Counted from the first letter of the stretch, positions 40,791 to 49,671 are shown. The stretch: DNA of 64,000 bases from Sphingobacteriales bacterium (GCA_027486795.1 JAIXOI010000039.1:40659-104658), one strand, 5' to 3'. Notes: generated by a model from the sequence alone, not told the origin. A program made the numbers and translations.

Positions 40791-42407
40791 TTATCCGTGG
40801 TTTACACTCGGCTTAGGCGCACCAGCCAAAATTTCGGCGTTGGCTTTGTCGGCGTATTTTGCAAAGTTTTTGTTAAACTCTTCGGCCAAGTGGTTTGCTT
40901 TCTGGTCGTAGGCTTCTTTATCGGCCCATGAGTTGCGTGGGCTCAATACTTCGCTAGGCACGTTAGGGCAAGTGGTTGGCATGGCTAGGCCAAATACCAC
41001 GTGTTGGTTATACTCCACGTTATCCAACTCGCCGTTAAGGGCAGCAGTAATCATAGCGCGGGTGTAGCTAAGTTTCATGCGGTTGCCAATGCCGTAAGGG
41101 CCACCGGTCCAGCCAGTGTTTATCAACCAAACCTTAACCTCGTGCTTACGCATTTTTTCGCCCAACATTTCGGCATACTTGGTTGGGTGCAACGGCAAAA
41201 ATACCGCACCAAAGCAAGCAGAGAAAGTGGTTTTAGGCTCGGTAATGCCCGCTTCGGTACCTGCTACCTTAGCCGTGTAGCCCGATATAAAGTGGAACAT
41301 AGCCTGGCCTGGGGTCAAGCGGCTAATTGGAGGCAATACACCAAAAGCATCAGCTGTAAGGAAGAAGATGTTTTTAGGTATCGGGCCATAAGACGGCTCA
41401 ACGGCATTATCAATAAACGTAAGCGGGTAGCTCACGCGGGTGTTCTCGGTGCGAGCGATATTGGTAAAATCGACAGTAGTAGTACCCGGTAAAAACTGGG
41501 TGTTCTCTAGCAAAGCGCCCGGGCGAACAGCAGCAAAAATCTGCGGCTCTTTTTCGGCAGATAGGTCAACGCACTTCGCGTAGCAACCACCTTCAAAGTT
41601 AAACACCGAGTCGTCGCTCCAGCCGTGCTCATCGTCGCCAATCAGGCCACGGTTAGGGTCGGCGCTAAGCGTCGTTTTGCCCGTGCCGCTCAAGCCAAAG
41701 AAAATAGCGGTATCGCCATCGCTGCCAATGTTGGCCGAGCAGTGCATGCTCAATACGCCTTTATCGTGCGGCAATACGTAGTTCAATACCGAGAAAATTC
41801 CTTTCTTAATTTCGCCAGTATAACCAGTGCCACCAATCAAAATCATCTTTTTGGTGAAGTTAAGGATAGCGAAGTTTTTGCTGCGGGTACCATCGGTAGC
41901 TGGGTCGGCCTCAAAGTCAGAAACGCAAATAACGGTCCACTCAGGCGTAACGGTTTTCAAAGTCTCCTCGCTGTGGCGCAAAAACATGTTGTAAGCAAAC
42001 AAGCTCTGCCAAGGCTTCTCGGCAATTACGCGCAAGTTCATTTGGTACTCGGGGTGGGCGCAAGCATAAGCATCGCGCACATATATGGTTTTGCCTTCTA
42101 GGTAATCAACCATTTTGGCATGCAACTTATCAAAGTATTCCGGTGCAATAGGAATGTTCACTTCGCCCCAGTTTACCGAGTTTTCGGTAACGCTGTCTTT
42201 TACAGTGTATTTATCTTTAGGAGCACGGCCTGTAAAAGTACCCGTATCAATAACCAAAGCGCCACTGTCGGCCAATACTCCTTGTTTTTGGTCAAGGGCA
42301 TGTTGGGTAAGCGTTGCGGGGCTCAAATTCCAATAAGCTGTACCGATGTTTTTCAGACCAACTGAATCCAATCCTACTTTCTCATTCTTGATACCTACAT
42401 TTTGCAT
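40791..42407 (-). CDS. pckA: Phosphoenolpyruvate carboxykinase (ATP)
   Basis: 538 residues. It converts oxaloacetate and ATP to phosphoenolpyruvate and CO2 in gluconeogenesis. The kinase P-loop 'FFGLSGTGKTTLSADPNRGL' (about 245) and the following 'IGDDEHGWSDDSVFNFEGGCYAKC' hold the metal ligands. 'TGRAPKDKYTVKD' near residue 60 binds the substrate. Length and motifs fit the ATP-dependent enzyme of bacteria. The ORF track start at 42488 adds 27 residues of no family character; the ATG at 42407 ('MQNVGIKNEKVGL') is preferred. A TAACTTTG element lies 36 nt upstream. It has its own terminator. Confidence 0.96.
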   Translation of the reverse strand: MQNVGIKNEKVGLDSVGLKNIGTAYWNLSPATLTQHALDQKQGVLADSGALVIDTGTFTGRAPKDKYTVKDSVTENSVNWGEVNIPIAPEYFDKLHAKMVDYLEGKTIYVRDAYACAHPEYQMNLRVIAEKPWQSLFAYNMFLRHSEETLKTVTPEWTVICVSDFEADPATDGTRSKNFAILNFTKKMILIGGTGYTGEIKKGIFSVLNYVLPHDKGVLSMHCSANIGSDGDTAIFFGLSGTGKTTLSADPNRGLIGDDEHGWSDDSVFNFEGGCYAKCVDLSAEKEPQIFAAVRPGALLENTQFLPGTTTVDFTNIARTENTRVSYPLTFIDNAVEPSYGPIPKNIFFLTADAFGVLPPISRLTPGQAMFHFISGYTAKVAGTEAGITEPKTTFSACFGAVFLPLHPTKYAEMLGEKMRKHEVKVWLINTGWTGGPYGIGNRMKLSYTRAMITAALNGELDNVEYNQHVVFGLAMPTTCPNVPSEVLSPRNSWADKEAYDQKANHLAEEFNKNFAKYADKANAEILAGAPKPSVNHG

Positions 42408-42443
42408 AATGATAGGGGGTTGTGGGGGTGCGAATAAAGAGCG

Positions 42444-42451
42444 CAAAGTTA
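42444..42451 (-). promoter_or_regulatory. Candidate -7 element of pckA
   Basis: TAACTTTG on the minus strand, 36 nt before the ATG. A TTTG lies upstream but only 13 nt away, less than the usual spacing. Confidence 0.42.
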
Positions 42452-42527
42452 AAGAAATTTTCCTCAAACATTGTTGATTTTTAAGCACTTTTACTGATAT
42501 AGGGTAGATGATTAGTGGAATAGCTTG

Positions 42528-42581
42528 CCTCGCCTTGGGCGAGGGTTATCTGTTAATTGCTTGCCTCGTCTCAGACGATGG
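42528..42581. repeat. Dispersed repeat family E, tandem hairpins
   Basis: CCTCGCC-TTG-GGCGAGG is followed by a second copy with arms CGTCT/AGACG. The cores resemble the TCTCGCC-TGA-GGCGAGA palindromes at 14122 and 61211. Confidence 0.55.
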
Positions 42582-42681
42582 GTTAATTAGTTATTAGTGC
42601 TAGGTAAATCTGTTACCGGTTATTAGTTTATCGGATTCGAAAGATGCCTATATTTAATGTCATGGTTGCTACTTATGCATT

Positions 42682-42709
42682 ACCAATAACCAATTAACCA
42701 ATAACCACA
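42682..42709. repeat. Dispersed repeat family C, second site
   Basis: 'ACCAATAACCAATTAACC' and 'AATAACCACAC' stand directly before the ElaA-like start. Words match 16227-16301. Inverted counterparts ('GGTTATTAG') occur near 42619. Confidence 0.55.
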
Positions 42710-42715
42710 CACCCT

Positions 42716-43165
42716 ATGCAATGGCACTGCCTACCCTTTGAGCAATTGAGCGCCAAGCAGCTATATAACATTATGGCCCTTAGGCAAGAGGTGTTTGTGG
42801 TAGAGCAAGCATGCGCCTACCTAGATGCCGACGGCAAAGACCAAAAGTGCTACCATATATGGGCCGAGGAAAACGGGCAAACACTGGCTTATGCCCGCAT
42901 CGTGAAACCGGGCGTCAGTTACCCCGAAGTATCAATAGGCAGGGTGGCCACAGCCCCATCGGCGCGGCGCATGGGGTTGGGCAAAGAGTTGATGCGCGTA
43001 TGTATTGATTGCATTACCGACCTATACGGCGAAGTGCCCATCCACATATCGGCACAATGTTATTTGGAGGTGTTTTATCAAGGCTTCCAGTTTGTAACCA
43101 TCTCTGAGCCTTATCTGGAAGATGATATACCGCATGTGGGCATGATGAGGGCGGCGCGAAAGTAG
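42716..43165 (+). CDS. ElaA-like GNAT N-acetyltransferase
   Basis: 149 residues of the GNAT fold, close to ElaA. Motif A/acetyl-CoA site 'SIGRVATAPSARRMGLGKELM' (V-A-x-x-x-x-R-x-x-G-x-G, about 73-93) and, earlier, 'ALRQEVFVVEQACAYLDADGKDQKCYHIWAEENGQTLAYARI', typical of ElaA. It moves the acetyl group from acetyl-CoA to a small amine or protein; the substrate is unknown. The downstream gap to scpB is 309 bp and rich in hairpins, so it is likely a single gene. Confidence 0.9.
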   Translation: MQWHCLPFEQLSAKQLYNIMALRQEVFVVEQACAYLDADGKDQKCYHIWAEENGQTLAYARIVKPGVSYPEVSIGRVATAPSARRMGLGKELMRVCIDCITDLYGEVPIHISAQCYLEVFYQGFQFVTISEPYLEDDIPHVGMMRAARK

Positions 43166-43240
43166 CTTAGCGAGGTATAGCCTCTTTACTTTGTTGCTTC
43201 GCAGGCGCAGCCTACGAAGAGGGCTGGGGGCTATTACTTT

Positions 43241-43347
43241 CAGTTGGGTAGTGGCACTAACCAACTGGTTATTTTCTTTCTTCAGCTTGGCCCCCATTTG
43301 AAAATGGGACTCAGTTATTTTCAACTGGTTAGTGGCACTAACCACTT
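43241..43347. repeat. Tandem inverted repeats with a shared TAGTGGCACTA core
   Basis: Two hairpins 80 bp apart share the loop sequence 'TAGTGGCACTAACCA'. The arms differ by one or two bases. The layout resembles a REP/BIME-type element or a pair of processing signals. Confidence 0.55.
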
Positions 43348-43457
43348 CCCTATTTCTTTCCCCCTTCTTGTCCTCATCTTATTTTGAAGCGGACGAGTTA
43401 GGATTACTACCAAGCTTAGCACAGAACAACCATAACACAAAACCCGTAACTAAACCG

Positions 43458-43465
43458 TATCTTTG
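43458..43465 (+). promoter_or_regulatory. Candidate -7 element of scpB
   Basis: TATCTTTG ends 9 nt before the scpB ATG, in the order TATCTTTGCCCCTTAGC then ATG. Same class as the glyS and ABC-F elements. Confidence 0.5.
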
Positions 43466-43474
43466 CCCCTTAGC

Positions 43475-44059
43475 ATGAACCTGTTACGGCAACATATTGA
43501 GGCGATTATTTTCGCGGCGGAGCAGCCAGTGGCATTCAAAGAGGTGCACGAGTGCCTGCTCACTACCTTTGGGTGGGAAGTAAATAAAGAGGATATTGAG
43601 GAGGCCATAACGGCCCTGAAAGAACGGTATGATAGCGATGAATACTCGTTTTACCTGACCGAAAGCGGTGGCGGTTATGTGTTTATGACCAAGCGCGACT
43701 ACTACCCCGTGGTGGCTACCTTGCTCAACCAAAAAGCCAACAAAAAGCTCAGTACTGCGGCGCTTGAAACGCTGGCCATAATAGCCTACAAGCAGCCGAT
43801 AACCAAGAGCGAAATTGAAGAAATACGCGGCGTAAGCTGCGACTATACGGTGCAGAAACTAATGGAAAAGGACTTAGTGGCCGTGGCTGGGCGGGCCGAC
43901 GGCCCCGGAAAGCCCCTGCTGTACAAAACCAGCTCCACGTTTATGGACCACTTTGGCATAAACTCTACCAAAGACCTGCCCAAACTTAAAGAAATAGAAA
44001 CCCAGCAAGAAAATGCCATCGGAGAAACGTCCATCGAAATTGCAGAGCAAGCGAACTAA
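43475..44059 (+). CDS. scpB: Segregation and condensation protein B
   Basis: 194 residues of the ScpB fold, two winged-helix domains: 'LRQHIEAIIFAAEQPVAFKEVHECL' (first) and 'LSTAALETLAIIAYKQPITKSEIEEIRGVSCDYTVQKLMEKDLVAVAGRADGPGKPLLYKTSSTFMDHFGINS' (second). It bridges ScpA and the SMC ATPase in chromosome condensation. The ORF track opens at a TTG at 43463, but the ATG at 43475 (MNLLRQHIEAII) is the normal start. The 3' end overlaps the pseudouridine synthase gene by 47 nt, which makes the two genes a tight operon. ScpA is not in the window. Confidence 0.92.
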   Translation: MNLLRQHIEAIIFAAEQPVAFKEVHECLLTTFGWEVNKEDIEEAITALKERYDSDEYSFYLTESGGGYVFMTKRDYYPVVATLLNQKANKKLSTAALETLAIIAYKQPITKSEIEEIRGVSCDYTVQKLMEKDLVAVAGRADGPGKPLLYKTSSTFMDHFGINSTKDLPKLKEIETQQENAIGETSIEIAEQAN

Positions 44060-45575
44060 CCAAGCCCCCGACGAGAGGTCGGCACGCGCCCCTAAGGCTG
44101 CTGGGAAAAAATTTGCCCCTAAACCCGCACGCCCCACCGAAGGCGAGTGGGCCGATAAACCCAAACCCATGAAACGTGGCGAGCAGAGCTTCGGCAATGC
44201 CCCTCGTGCTACTGGCAAACCAGCTGCCAAAGGCAAGAGCTTTGGTGCCAAAAGCGGACCTAAGCGCAGCGGCGGCGGATTTGGCGTGAAACCGAAAGGC
44301 GACTGGGGCAAACCCCTAGAGAAGGATGACAAGCCTAAAAAAGGCGGCAAACCTACCGACCGTGGTGCATACGTAAGCAAAGACCGCAGCAGCAGCGACC
44401 GCCCAGAGCGCCCCTTTGGCGATAAATTCCGTGGTAGCGACGAACGCCCTGCACGCCCGTATGGCGATAAATCTCGTGGTGGCGATGAGCGCCCTGAGCG
44501 CCCATACGGCGCTAAGCCAGACAATAGACCCGGCCGTGGCAGACCACCAGGAGCCGGTGGCCGTGATGATAGACCACGTGGCGGCGGCGATAAAGCCCCA
44601 TACGCCCCAAGGCCCAACAGTGGCGCTGGGGAGCGTGTAAGGCGCAGTGAATCAGGCGCTAAACGAGGCCCGAAAGACCGCCCAGAGCGCGACCCGAACG
44701 AGCTATCGGAAGGGGCACAGCGTTTTGTGAAGTTTGTGAAAAGCAAACCCGAAAAGTCTGAAAAAAGTTACGACGAAATAGTTAGCAAGCAAGATGGCTT
44801 GCGCAAAGGCCGTGGCCCAAAGAAACCACCGCCGCCCGATAAGGAGCGTGGCGAAGAAGAAGGCATGCGCCTAAATAAATACCTGGCCCACTCTGGTGTG
44901 GCTGCCCGCCGCAAGGCCGATGAGCACATTGGGGCAGGACACGTAAAGGTGAATGGCGAGGTGGTGCGCGAAATGGGCCACCGCGTGATGCCCGGCGATA
45001 AGGTAACCTTTATGAACAGTGAGGTGAAACCTGCCCGCAACTTGGTGTACGTTCTGCTTAACAAGCCTAAAGACTTTATAACCACCAGCGAAGACGAGAA
45101 AGGCCGCCGCACGGTAATGGAACTGATTGCCAGTGCCACCGACGAGCGCATTTACCCCGTTGGCCGCTTAGATAGGCAAACCACTGGCCTGCTACTCTTT
45201 ACCAACGATGGCGAACTGGCCCAAAAGCTTACCCACCCGAGCTTTGAGATGCGCAAGGTATATGCCGTAACCCTCGATAAACCCCTACACCCGCAAGACC
45301 TTACCGCCATTAAGAAGGGCTTGACCTTGGAAGATGGATTGGTACATGTAGACGAAGTGGCCTACGTAAGCGATGAGGACAAGAAGGAGATTGGTATTGA
45401 GCTACACGTAGGCAAAAACCGCATTGTACGCCGCATATTTGAGCACCTAGGCTACGAAGTGGTAAAGCTAGACCGTGTAATGTACGCCGGCCTCACCAAA
45501 AAAGACCTGCCCCGCGGCCGCTACCGCCTCCTCGACGAACGAGAAATTATTATGCTGAAGCATTTTAAGGGGTGA
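44013..45575 (+). CDS. rluB: RsuA-family pseudouridine synthase (RluB-like) with long basic N-terminal tail
   Basis: 520 residues. The last 240 form the enzyme: S4 RNA-binding domain 'MRLNKYLAHSGVAARRKADEHIGAGHVKVNGEVV' (about 287-320), then the catalytic motif 'RIYPVGRLDRQTTGLLLFTNDGELAQKLTHPS' with Asp in 'GRLD' (about 387), and 'HVGKNRIVRRIFEHLGYEVVKLDR'. It converts a uridine of 23S rRNA to pseudouridine. The first 285 residues are low-complexity Lys/Arg/Gly/Pro with imperfect repeats 'RPERPYGDKxRGxDE', much longer than in E. coli RluB (about 290 in total). Such tails occur in Bacteroidota relatives and may bind RNA. The gene overlaps scpB by 47 nt. Symbol given by similarity to RluB; RluE/RsuA cannot be excluded. 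Confidence 0.9.
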   Translation: MPSEKRPSKLQSKRTNQAPDERSARAPKAAGKKFAPKPARPTEGEWADKPKPMKRGEQSFGNAPRATGKPAAKGKSFGAKSGPKRSGGGFGVKPKGDWGKPLEKDDKPKKGGKPTDRGAYVSKDRSSSDRPERPFGDKFRGSDERPARPYGDKSRGGDERPERPYGAKPDNRPGRGRPPGAGGRDDRPRGGGDKAPYAPRPNSGAGERVRRSESGAKRGPKDRPERDPNELSEGAQRFVKFVKSKPEKSEKSYDEIVSKQDGLRKGRGPKKPPPPDKERGEEEGMRLNKYLAHSGVAARRKADEHIGAGHVKVNGEVVREMGHRVMPGDKVTFMNSEVKPARNLVYVLLNKPKDFITTSEDEKGRRTVMELIASATDERIYPVGRLDRQTTGLLLFTNDGELAQKLTHPSFEMRKVYAVTLDKPLHPQDLTAIKKGLTLEDGLVHVDEVAYVSDEDKKEIGIELHVGKNRIVRRIFEHLGYEVVKLDRVMYAGLTKKDLPRGRYRLLDEREIIMLKHFKG

Positions 45576-45623
45576 GGTTCAGTTACATATTATTTTCGAT
45601 TACTGGGTTCGGTCATGGTTTTA

Positions 45624-45631
45624 TATCTTTG
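45624..45631 (+). promoter_or_regulatory. Candidate -7 element of the DUF262-HNH gene
   Basis: TATCTTTG 17 nt before the ATG at 45649. A TTTTCG/TTCGG stretch lies upstream at a spacing near the usual one. Confidence 0.45.
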
Positions 45632-45648
45632 GATAAATAAAGATAACC

Positions 45649-47229
45649 ATGGCTGGAAAAACAGTAAATCTTGATGCAATGATTCCACGTGAAGACTTGG
45701 AAACTGTTAGCACCACAAGTGAGGAAACTAATAAGGTGAGTGAGTTTTCTTTAAAGGATTTTGTTTCTGCAGGGTTTATTACACCAAACTTAAGAAAGCC
45801 TGATTTTCAAAGAGAAACAAATCATTGGACACCGGAGCAAATCGCATTGTTAATCGAAAGTTTTTTGGACGGAGATGTGATTCCATCAATAATTACTTGG
45901 CAGTCTACAACATCTCCTAGCATCTTTGTTATAGACGGTGGGCATAGACTTAGTGCTTTGAGAGCATGGATTGAGGATGATTATGGTGATAATATGATTT
46001 CTCTTAAGTTTTTTGGAAATGAAATAAGCAATGAACAGAAAGAGATTGCGAAAAAAACTAGAAGACTTGTTGAAAAAACCATTGGAAGATTTGAGTATTG
46101 GAATAAACTGAATCAAAACCCTAATAAACCAGATAACCTTTCACCACAAATACTTAAAAGGTTACGGAATTTTTCTACAGGTAAAATTCCAGTTCAATGG
46201 GTCTATGGTAATGCTGATAGGGCACAAGACTCATTCTTTAAAATCAATAAACAAGGAACTCCTTTAGATGATACGGAAGAATTGTTAATTAGGTATCGTA
46301 AAACATCGGTAGCAATTTCAGCTCGGGCTATAATTCGGGCAGGTAAAGGTCATAAGTATTGGTATGATTTCGAAAATGACAAAAAAAATGAAATTGAAAG
46401 ATTAGCATCAAGTATCCATAATCTACTCTTTAACCCTGAATTCAATTCACCGATAAAAAATTTGGATTTACCTCTTGCTGGAACAGCTGGGGTGAGAACT
46501 GCGTTATCACTGTTAATAGAATTTATTTTGATTTCTAATCGAAACCAACAAGGATACCCTGAGAAACTTGACAAATTATCAGAAGATAGAGTTGGAAATG
46601 AAACTATAGAATGCCTTTCTAAAGTACTCTATCTTGTCCAAAGAATGACAGGGAATGACCGCGGTAGTTTAGGCTTACACCCAGCAATATATTTCTACAG
46701 TAATTCTGGAAGATATGCTATTCCCTTATTTATGGGGATGTCCACATTATTGGCTAAAAAAATAGTAAATAATGACCCTGCTTTCTTCAAAAAGTTTACT
46801 TCTGTTCGCCGCAGATTTGAAGACTATTTAGTTGTTAATCGCTCTTTAATAGGTACAATTAGTCAACAAATCCGATCCAAAAAAAGATATCAAGTTATTG
46901 CAGACCTCTATGAATTCATAATTTTAGAGATGCTAAAAGATAAAATTCCCAATGCAGATGAAGTAGTTGAAAAAGCAGGACTAAAAGTTGATGTATTGGT
47001 TCCAAAGGCTGAATTATCGGCAATAAAATTTAGTGATGATACCAAAACAGCTATATTTTTTAAAAGCGCATTAACCTCTGCATTGCGATGTTCGGAATGT
47101 GGCGGATATCTAGATCCATCAAAATCTGTCTCTTACGATCATATTAAGAGAGTTAGGGACGGAGGAGTTGGAGATGAAAACAATGGACAAATGTTACATC
47201 CATTCTGTAATCAAGGGATAAAAAACTAA
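45649..47229 (+). CDS. DUF262-family protein with C-terminal HNH domain (defence-type nuclease)
   Basis: 526 residues. The N-terminal part is DUF262/GmrS-like with 'TNHWTPEQIALLIESFLDGDVIPSIITWQ' and the signature 'IFVIDGGHRLSALRAWI' (DGxHRxxAL, about residue 92), a ParB-like NTPase fold. The end is an HNH nuclease 'LRCSECGGYLDPSKSVSYDHIKRVRDGGVGDENNGQMLHPFCN' with CxxC, D-H and a final C-N pattern. GmrSD-type enzymes cut modified DNA; here the protein may restrict foreign or modified DNA. Base composition is AT-richer than the housekeeping genes before it. It converges on the EcoRII-like restriction gene with a 4-bp overlap, so the three genes form a defence block. Function as restriction factor is inference. 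Confidence 0.83.
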   Translation: MAGKTVNLDAMIPREDLETVSTTSEETNKVSEFSLKDFVSAGFITPNLRKPDFQRETNHWTPEQIALLIESFLDGDVIPSIITWQSTTSPSIFVIDGGHRLSALRAWIEDDYGDNMISLKFFGNEISNEQKEIAKKTRRLVEKTIGRFEYWNKLNQNPNKPDNLSPQILKRLRNFSTGKIPVQWVYGNADRAQDSFFKINKQGTPLDDTEELLIRYRKTSVAISARAIIRAGKGHKYWYDFENDKKNEIERLASSIHNLLFNPEFNSPIKNLDLPLAGTAGVRTALSLLIEFILISNRNQQGYPEKLDKLSEDRVGNETIECLSKVLYLVQRMTGNDRGSLGLHPAIYFYSNSGRYAIPLFMGMSTLLAKKIVNNDPAFFKKFTSVRRRFEDYLVVNRSLIGTISQQIRSKKRYQVIADLYEFIILEMLKDKIPNADEVVEKAGLKVDVLVPKAELSAIKFSDDTKTAIFFKSALTSALRCSECGGYLDPSKSVSYDHIKRVRDGGVGDENNGQMLHPFCNQGIKN

Positions 47230-48461
47230 TACTTCGCCTTCTTATTTCGGTCTTTTACTAGTTCTAAAAAATCTGAAACGGTTAGTATTTCTGATTTTTG
47301 CTTGTCATTATATGTTTCATGAATAGGTTTGGGTAGTACTAACTGTAGCATACTTGCACTCATTTCATCAGTTTGGTTTTCACTGATTCCGGGCTCGAGT
47401 GTGAGAAGGTGCTTTTTCTCAATTTTTGCAGCTTCTGAAAGAACCTGCCTCCATCTATCTTTACAAGACGTTTTAACGCCTAACATTGTTAACAAAGTAG
47501 GTGGAAATTTTGTATCATGGTATGCTGCCTCTGAAGGAAACAGAAAGTCTGGTTTAGAATGATTTTCTGTCCGCACTCCTTTTGAAAACTCAATAGCGTT
47601 TGCTCTAAAAATTTCTTCCAAATGATTCTCTAATGCGTGACCAGCTCTTGACTTTCTCCGATTTTGTACGCTCAATGAAAAACTTATAAACCCATCTATA
47701 TCAGCACCGTCACTATCTAAGAATCCAGCCTTTAACCTATCCTCAACTATTTGTCTTTCTAAACGCCTAAATAGTTTTTCCTCATGTGTAACCCAAGCTA
47801 TTAATGCATTATCTGGTTCCTCAATTGGATTTACACCCTTAAGCGTCTGCCTTGCAAAGGCCGAGAATTCAATTGTTTTAGGAAATGTCTTGCCAAATTC
47901 ATGTAACAAATGGTCAAGCCGCTCAGCTTCAGGCTCTTCTACTTCAATGCCTAATTCTTCCAGGATGAAGCGTACGGTAAAATCAACTTCCTTATCATCA
48001 GTGCCCAATTCTTGGGAAGTAAAATTTGTTCCTATTGATAGAGGAATTGCAAAAAGCCACAATAATTGGTTCTCCGCGGTACTTCCGGCAGAGGCAATTA
48101 TAATCATGACAGTGCCATCAGAACGCTTTGCGATAAAAAGCATGTCTCCTGGATTTGCCAAATCCATAACCTCATTATTGTAAAAATATAGACGGTATTC
48201 TGCTGACCTCAATGGGTTTCCGATTCTTGCATCATACCACGTTAAAGTTCCATCTGACGATATAGCTTCATTTTCCTCGCCAATCCATACAAATTTAGCT
48301 GGAAACTGCACTTTTTCCCCAGACCCAGTACCTAAAACATTTCTTAATTCTTTGGTTCCATTGAATTCATGTTGATGAGAGGTTTCTAAATCAGCTTCAA
48401 CTGCGCTTAGGCGCTTTGCAGCAACGGATTCAAAATATTGAGATAAATACCCTTGATTCAT
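47226..48461 (-). CDS. EcoRII-like type II restriction endonuclease
   Basis: 411 residues with the EcoRII layout: an N-terminal effector-binding domain ('TGSGEKVQFPAKFVWIGEE', 'LTWYDARIGNPLRSAEYRLYF', 'GDMLFIAKRSDGTVMIIIA') and a C-terminal catalytic domain ending 'ALENHLEEIFRANAIEFSKGVRTENHSKPDFLFPSEAAYHDTKF' with the PD...GVKTSCKDRWRQV motif (PD-(D/E)xK type, about 320-350). EcoRII cleaves before CCWGG after binding two sites; the same specificity here is plausible but unproved. The methyltransferase gene lies 44 bp upstream on the same strand. Composition is AT-rich. The C-terminus overlaps the DUF262 gene convergently by 4 nt. Confidence 0.87.
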   Translation of the reverse strand: MNQGYLSQYFESVAAKRLSAVEADLETSHQHEFNGTKELRNVLGTGSGEKVQFPAKFVWIGEENEAISSDGTLTWYDARIGNPLRSAEYRLYFYNNEVMDLANPGDMLFIAKRSDGTVMIIIASAGSTAENQLLWLFAIPLSIGTNFTSQELGTDDKEVDFTVRFILEELGIEVEEPEAERLDHLLHEFGKTFPKTIEFSAFARQTLKGVNPIEEPDNALIAWVTHEEKLFRRLERQIVEDRLKAGFLDSDGADIDGFISFSLSVQNRRKSRAGHALENHLEEIFRANAIEFSKGVRTENHSKPDFLFPSEAAYHDTKFPPTLLTMLGVKTSCKDRWRQVLSEAAKIEKKHLLTLEPGISENQTDEMSASMLQLVLPKPIHETYNDKQKSEILTVSDFLELVKDRNKKAKY

Positions 48462-48505
48462 ACAGTTATTTAAATCATTAACATATTAGTTAAGGACTAA
48501 AGTTA

Positions 48506-49576
48506 CTATAACTGTTCAACTAAATTCTCTTTCCTAACTAGTATTGCTTGCTCAATATACGGCAACATGAGTTTTGCTACTGCTTGGACAGCAGGTACAG
48601 CCACTGAATTGCCAAATTGGCGATATGCCTGCGTATCAGACACAGGGATGATAAATTTAGATTCTCCAGGGTTATCAAAACCCATTAGCCTAGAGCATTC
48701 TCGAGGAGTTAAACGTCTAGGACGATTGTCTTTTTGTTCAATCAATACTTCGGACCCATCTTTATAATATCTAGCTGATAGCGTTCTTGCCACATCCAAC
48801 GGGCCAAATAAACTATAACCAAAACCATTTCCTGCTGCCCTGTGCTTTTCTTTGTAAGCCTTTAAATATTCCCAAAGCCTTGGCGTCAAAGTATATTTTT
48901 CATTGACCTTTCCATCAATAATATAAGGTGGTTCATTTTTCTCAGTTCCGTCAGCTTTATGCAAGATAGATCCTAACATTGGTTTTTTTAATTGATTGGG
49001 GATTTCTAAATCTTTAAAACTGAAATCGGTATCATCCCTAAAACCAACTATGAATATTCGTTCCCTATGCTGTGGAACCCAGTGTTGTCCGTCTATAACA
49101 CGAAAATGTATATTGTATTTCAGTTCCTTCTCCAGGGTTTGCCGAATCACACGAAACGTATTACCCCCATCGTGACTCAATAAATTCTTAACGTTTTCTA
49201 ATAGTATAACAGCGGGTTTATGATATTCAATTATTTGAGCAAGGTCAAAAAATAAAGTACCCTGAGTCTCGCACTTAAAACCATGTAATTTGCCTAAAGA
49301 ATTCTTCTTTGATACTCCTGCAATAGAAAATGGTTGGCAAGGAAATCCCGCAAGTAGAACATCATGTTTTGGTATTTTATTAAGAGATTCTTCATCCTTA
49401 GTAAACTCCCTTATATCTCCCTCAACTTGATGGTTACTTTTAAAGTTTGCATTATAAGTGGTTTGACAAGGCTTATCCCACTCACTAGTAAATACACATT
49501 CGCCTCCTATTGAATCAAAAGCCTTTCGAAAGCCGCCAATGCCCGCGAATAAATCTATAAAACGAAACTTGCGCAT
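48506..49576 (-). CDS. DNA (cytosine-5)-methyltransferase of the EcoRII-like system
   Basis: 356 residues with all main m5C methyltransferase motifs in order: I '[15 protein letters not shown]' (7-20), IV '[11 protein letters not shown]' with catalytic Cys80, VI '[10 protein letters not shown]', VIII '[11 protein letters not shown]', and IX-X '[14 protein letters not shown]', '[16 protein letters not shown]'. It protects the host by methylating cytosine in the recognition site of the adjacent restriction enzyme. The pair M upstream of R on one strand, with 44 bp between, suggests one operon. No Vsr repair endonuclease is seen, although m5C systems often have one; mutL lies 5 kb downstream. 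Specificity is inferred from the EcoRII-like partner. Confidence 0.93.
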   Translation of the reverse strand: MRKFRFIDLFAGIGGFRKAFDSIGGECVFTSEWDKPCQTTYNANFKSNHQVEGDIREFTKDEESLNKIPKHDVLLAGFPCQPFSIAGVSKKNSLGKLHGFKCETQGTLFFDLAQIIEYHKPAVILLENVKNLLSHDGGNTFRVIRQTLEKELKYNIHFRVIDGQHWVPQHRERIFIVGFRDDTDFSFKDLEIPNQLKKPMLGSILHKADGTEKNEPPYIIDGKVNEKYTLTPRLWEYLKAYKEKHRAAGNGFGYSLFGPLDVARTLSARYYKDGSEVLIEQKDNRPRRLTPRECSRLMGFDNPGESKFIIPVSDTQAYRQFGNSVAVPAVQAVAKLMLPYIEQAILVRKENLVEQL

Positions 49577-49671
49577 AATAATAAATTTAGGATGCCAACG
49601 GTATCAAGCGCTCAAAATACTAAAAAACCTGGTATTTGTCAAATTTTCTCATTAGTATTTCCACCAACCCC

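Larger units (their letters stand above)
42408..42715. other. Divergent gap with family E and C repeats
   Basis: 308 bp between pckA and the ElaA-like gene. It holds the pckA promoter, a family E hairpin CCTCGCC-TTG-GGCGAGG (42528-42544), a second CGTCT/AGACG fold, and family C words at 42682-42709. No ORF is supported. Confidence 0.5.
43166..43474. other. Hairpin-rich gap between elaA-like gene and scpB
   Basis: At least three hairpins occur: TTCGCAGGC-GCA-GCCTACGAA (43198-43218), CAGTTGGGTAGT-GGC-ACTAACCAACTG (43241-43267) and AACTGGTTAGT-GGC-ACTAACCACTT (43323-43347). A fourth fold CCCATTT..AAATGGG lies between. The two GGTTAGTGGCACTAACC-type cores share their loop. A minus-strand ORF reads through part of this gap but was not accepted. 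Confidence 0.5.

Noticed and set aside
43022-43345. 107-aa minus-strand ORF with repeated 'NQLK' words
   Set aside because: Half of it lies antisense to the acetyltransferase gene, and the repeated part is explained by the hairpin repeats in the gap.
43874-44746. 290-aa minus-strand ORF opposite the pseudouridine synthase
   Set aside because: Its Gly/Leu/Arg/Ser repeats mirror the repetitive coding strand of the basic tail. It overlaps scpB and the synthase and has no family character.
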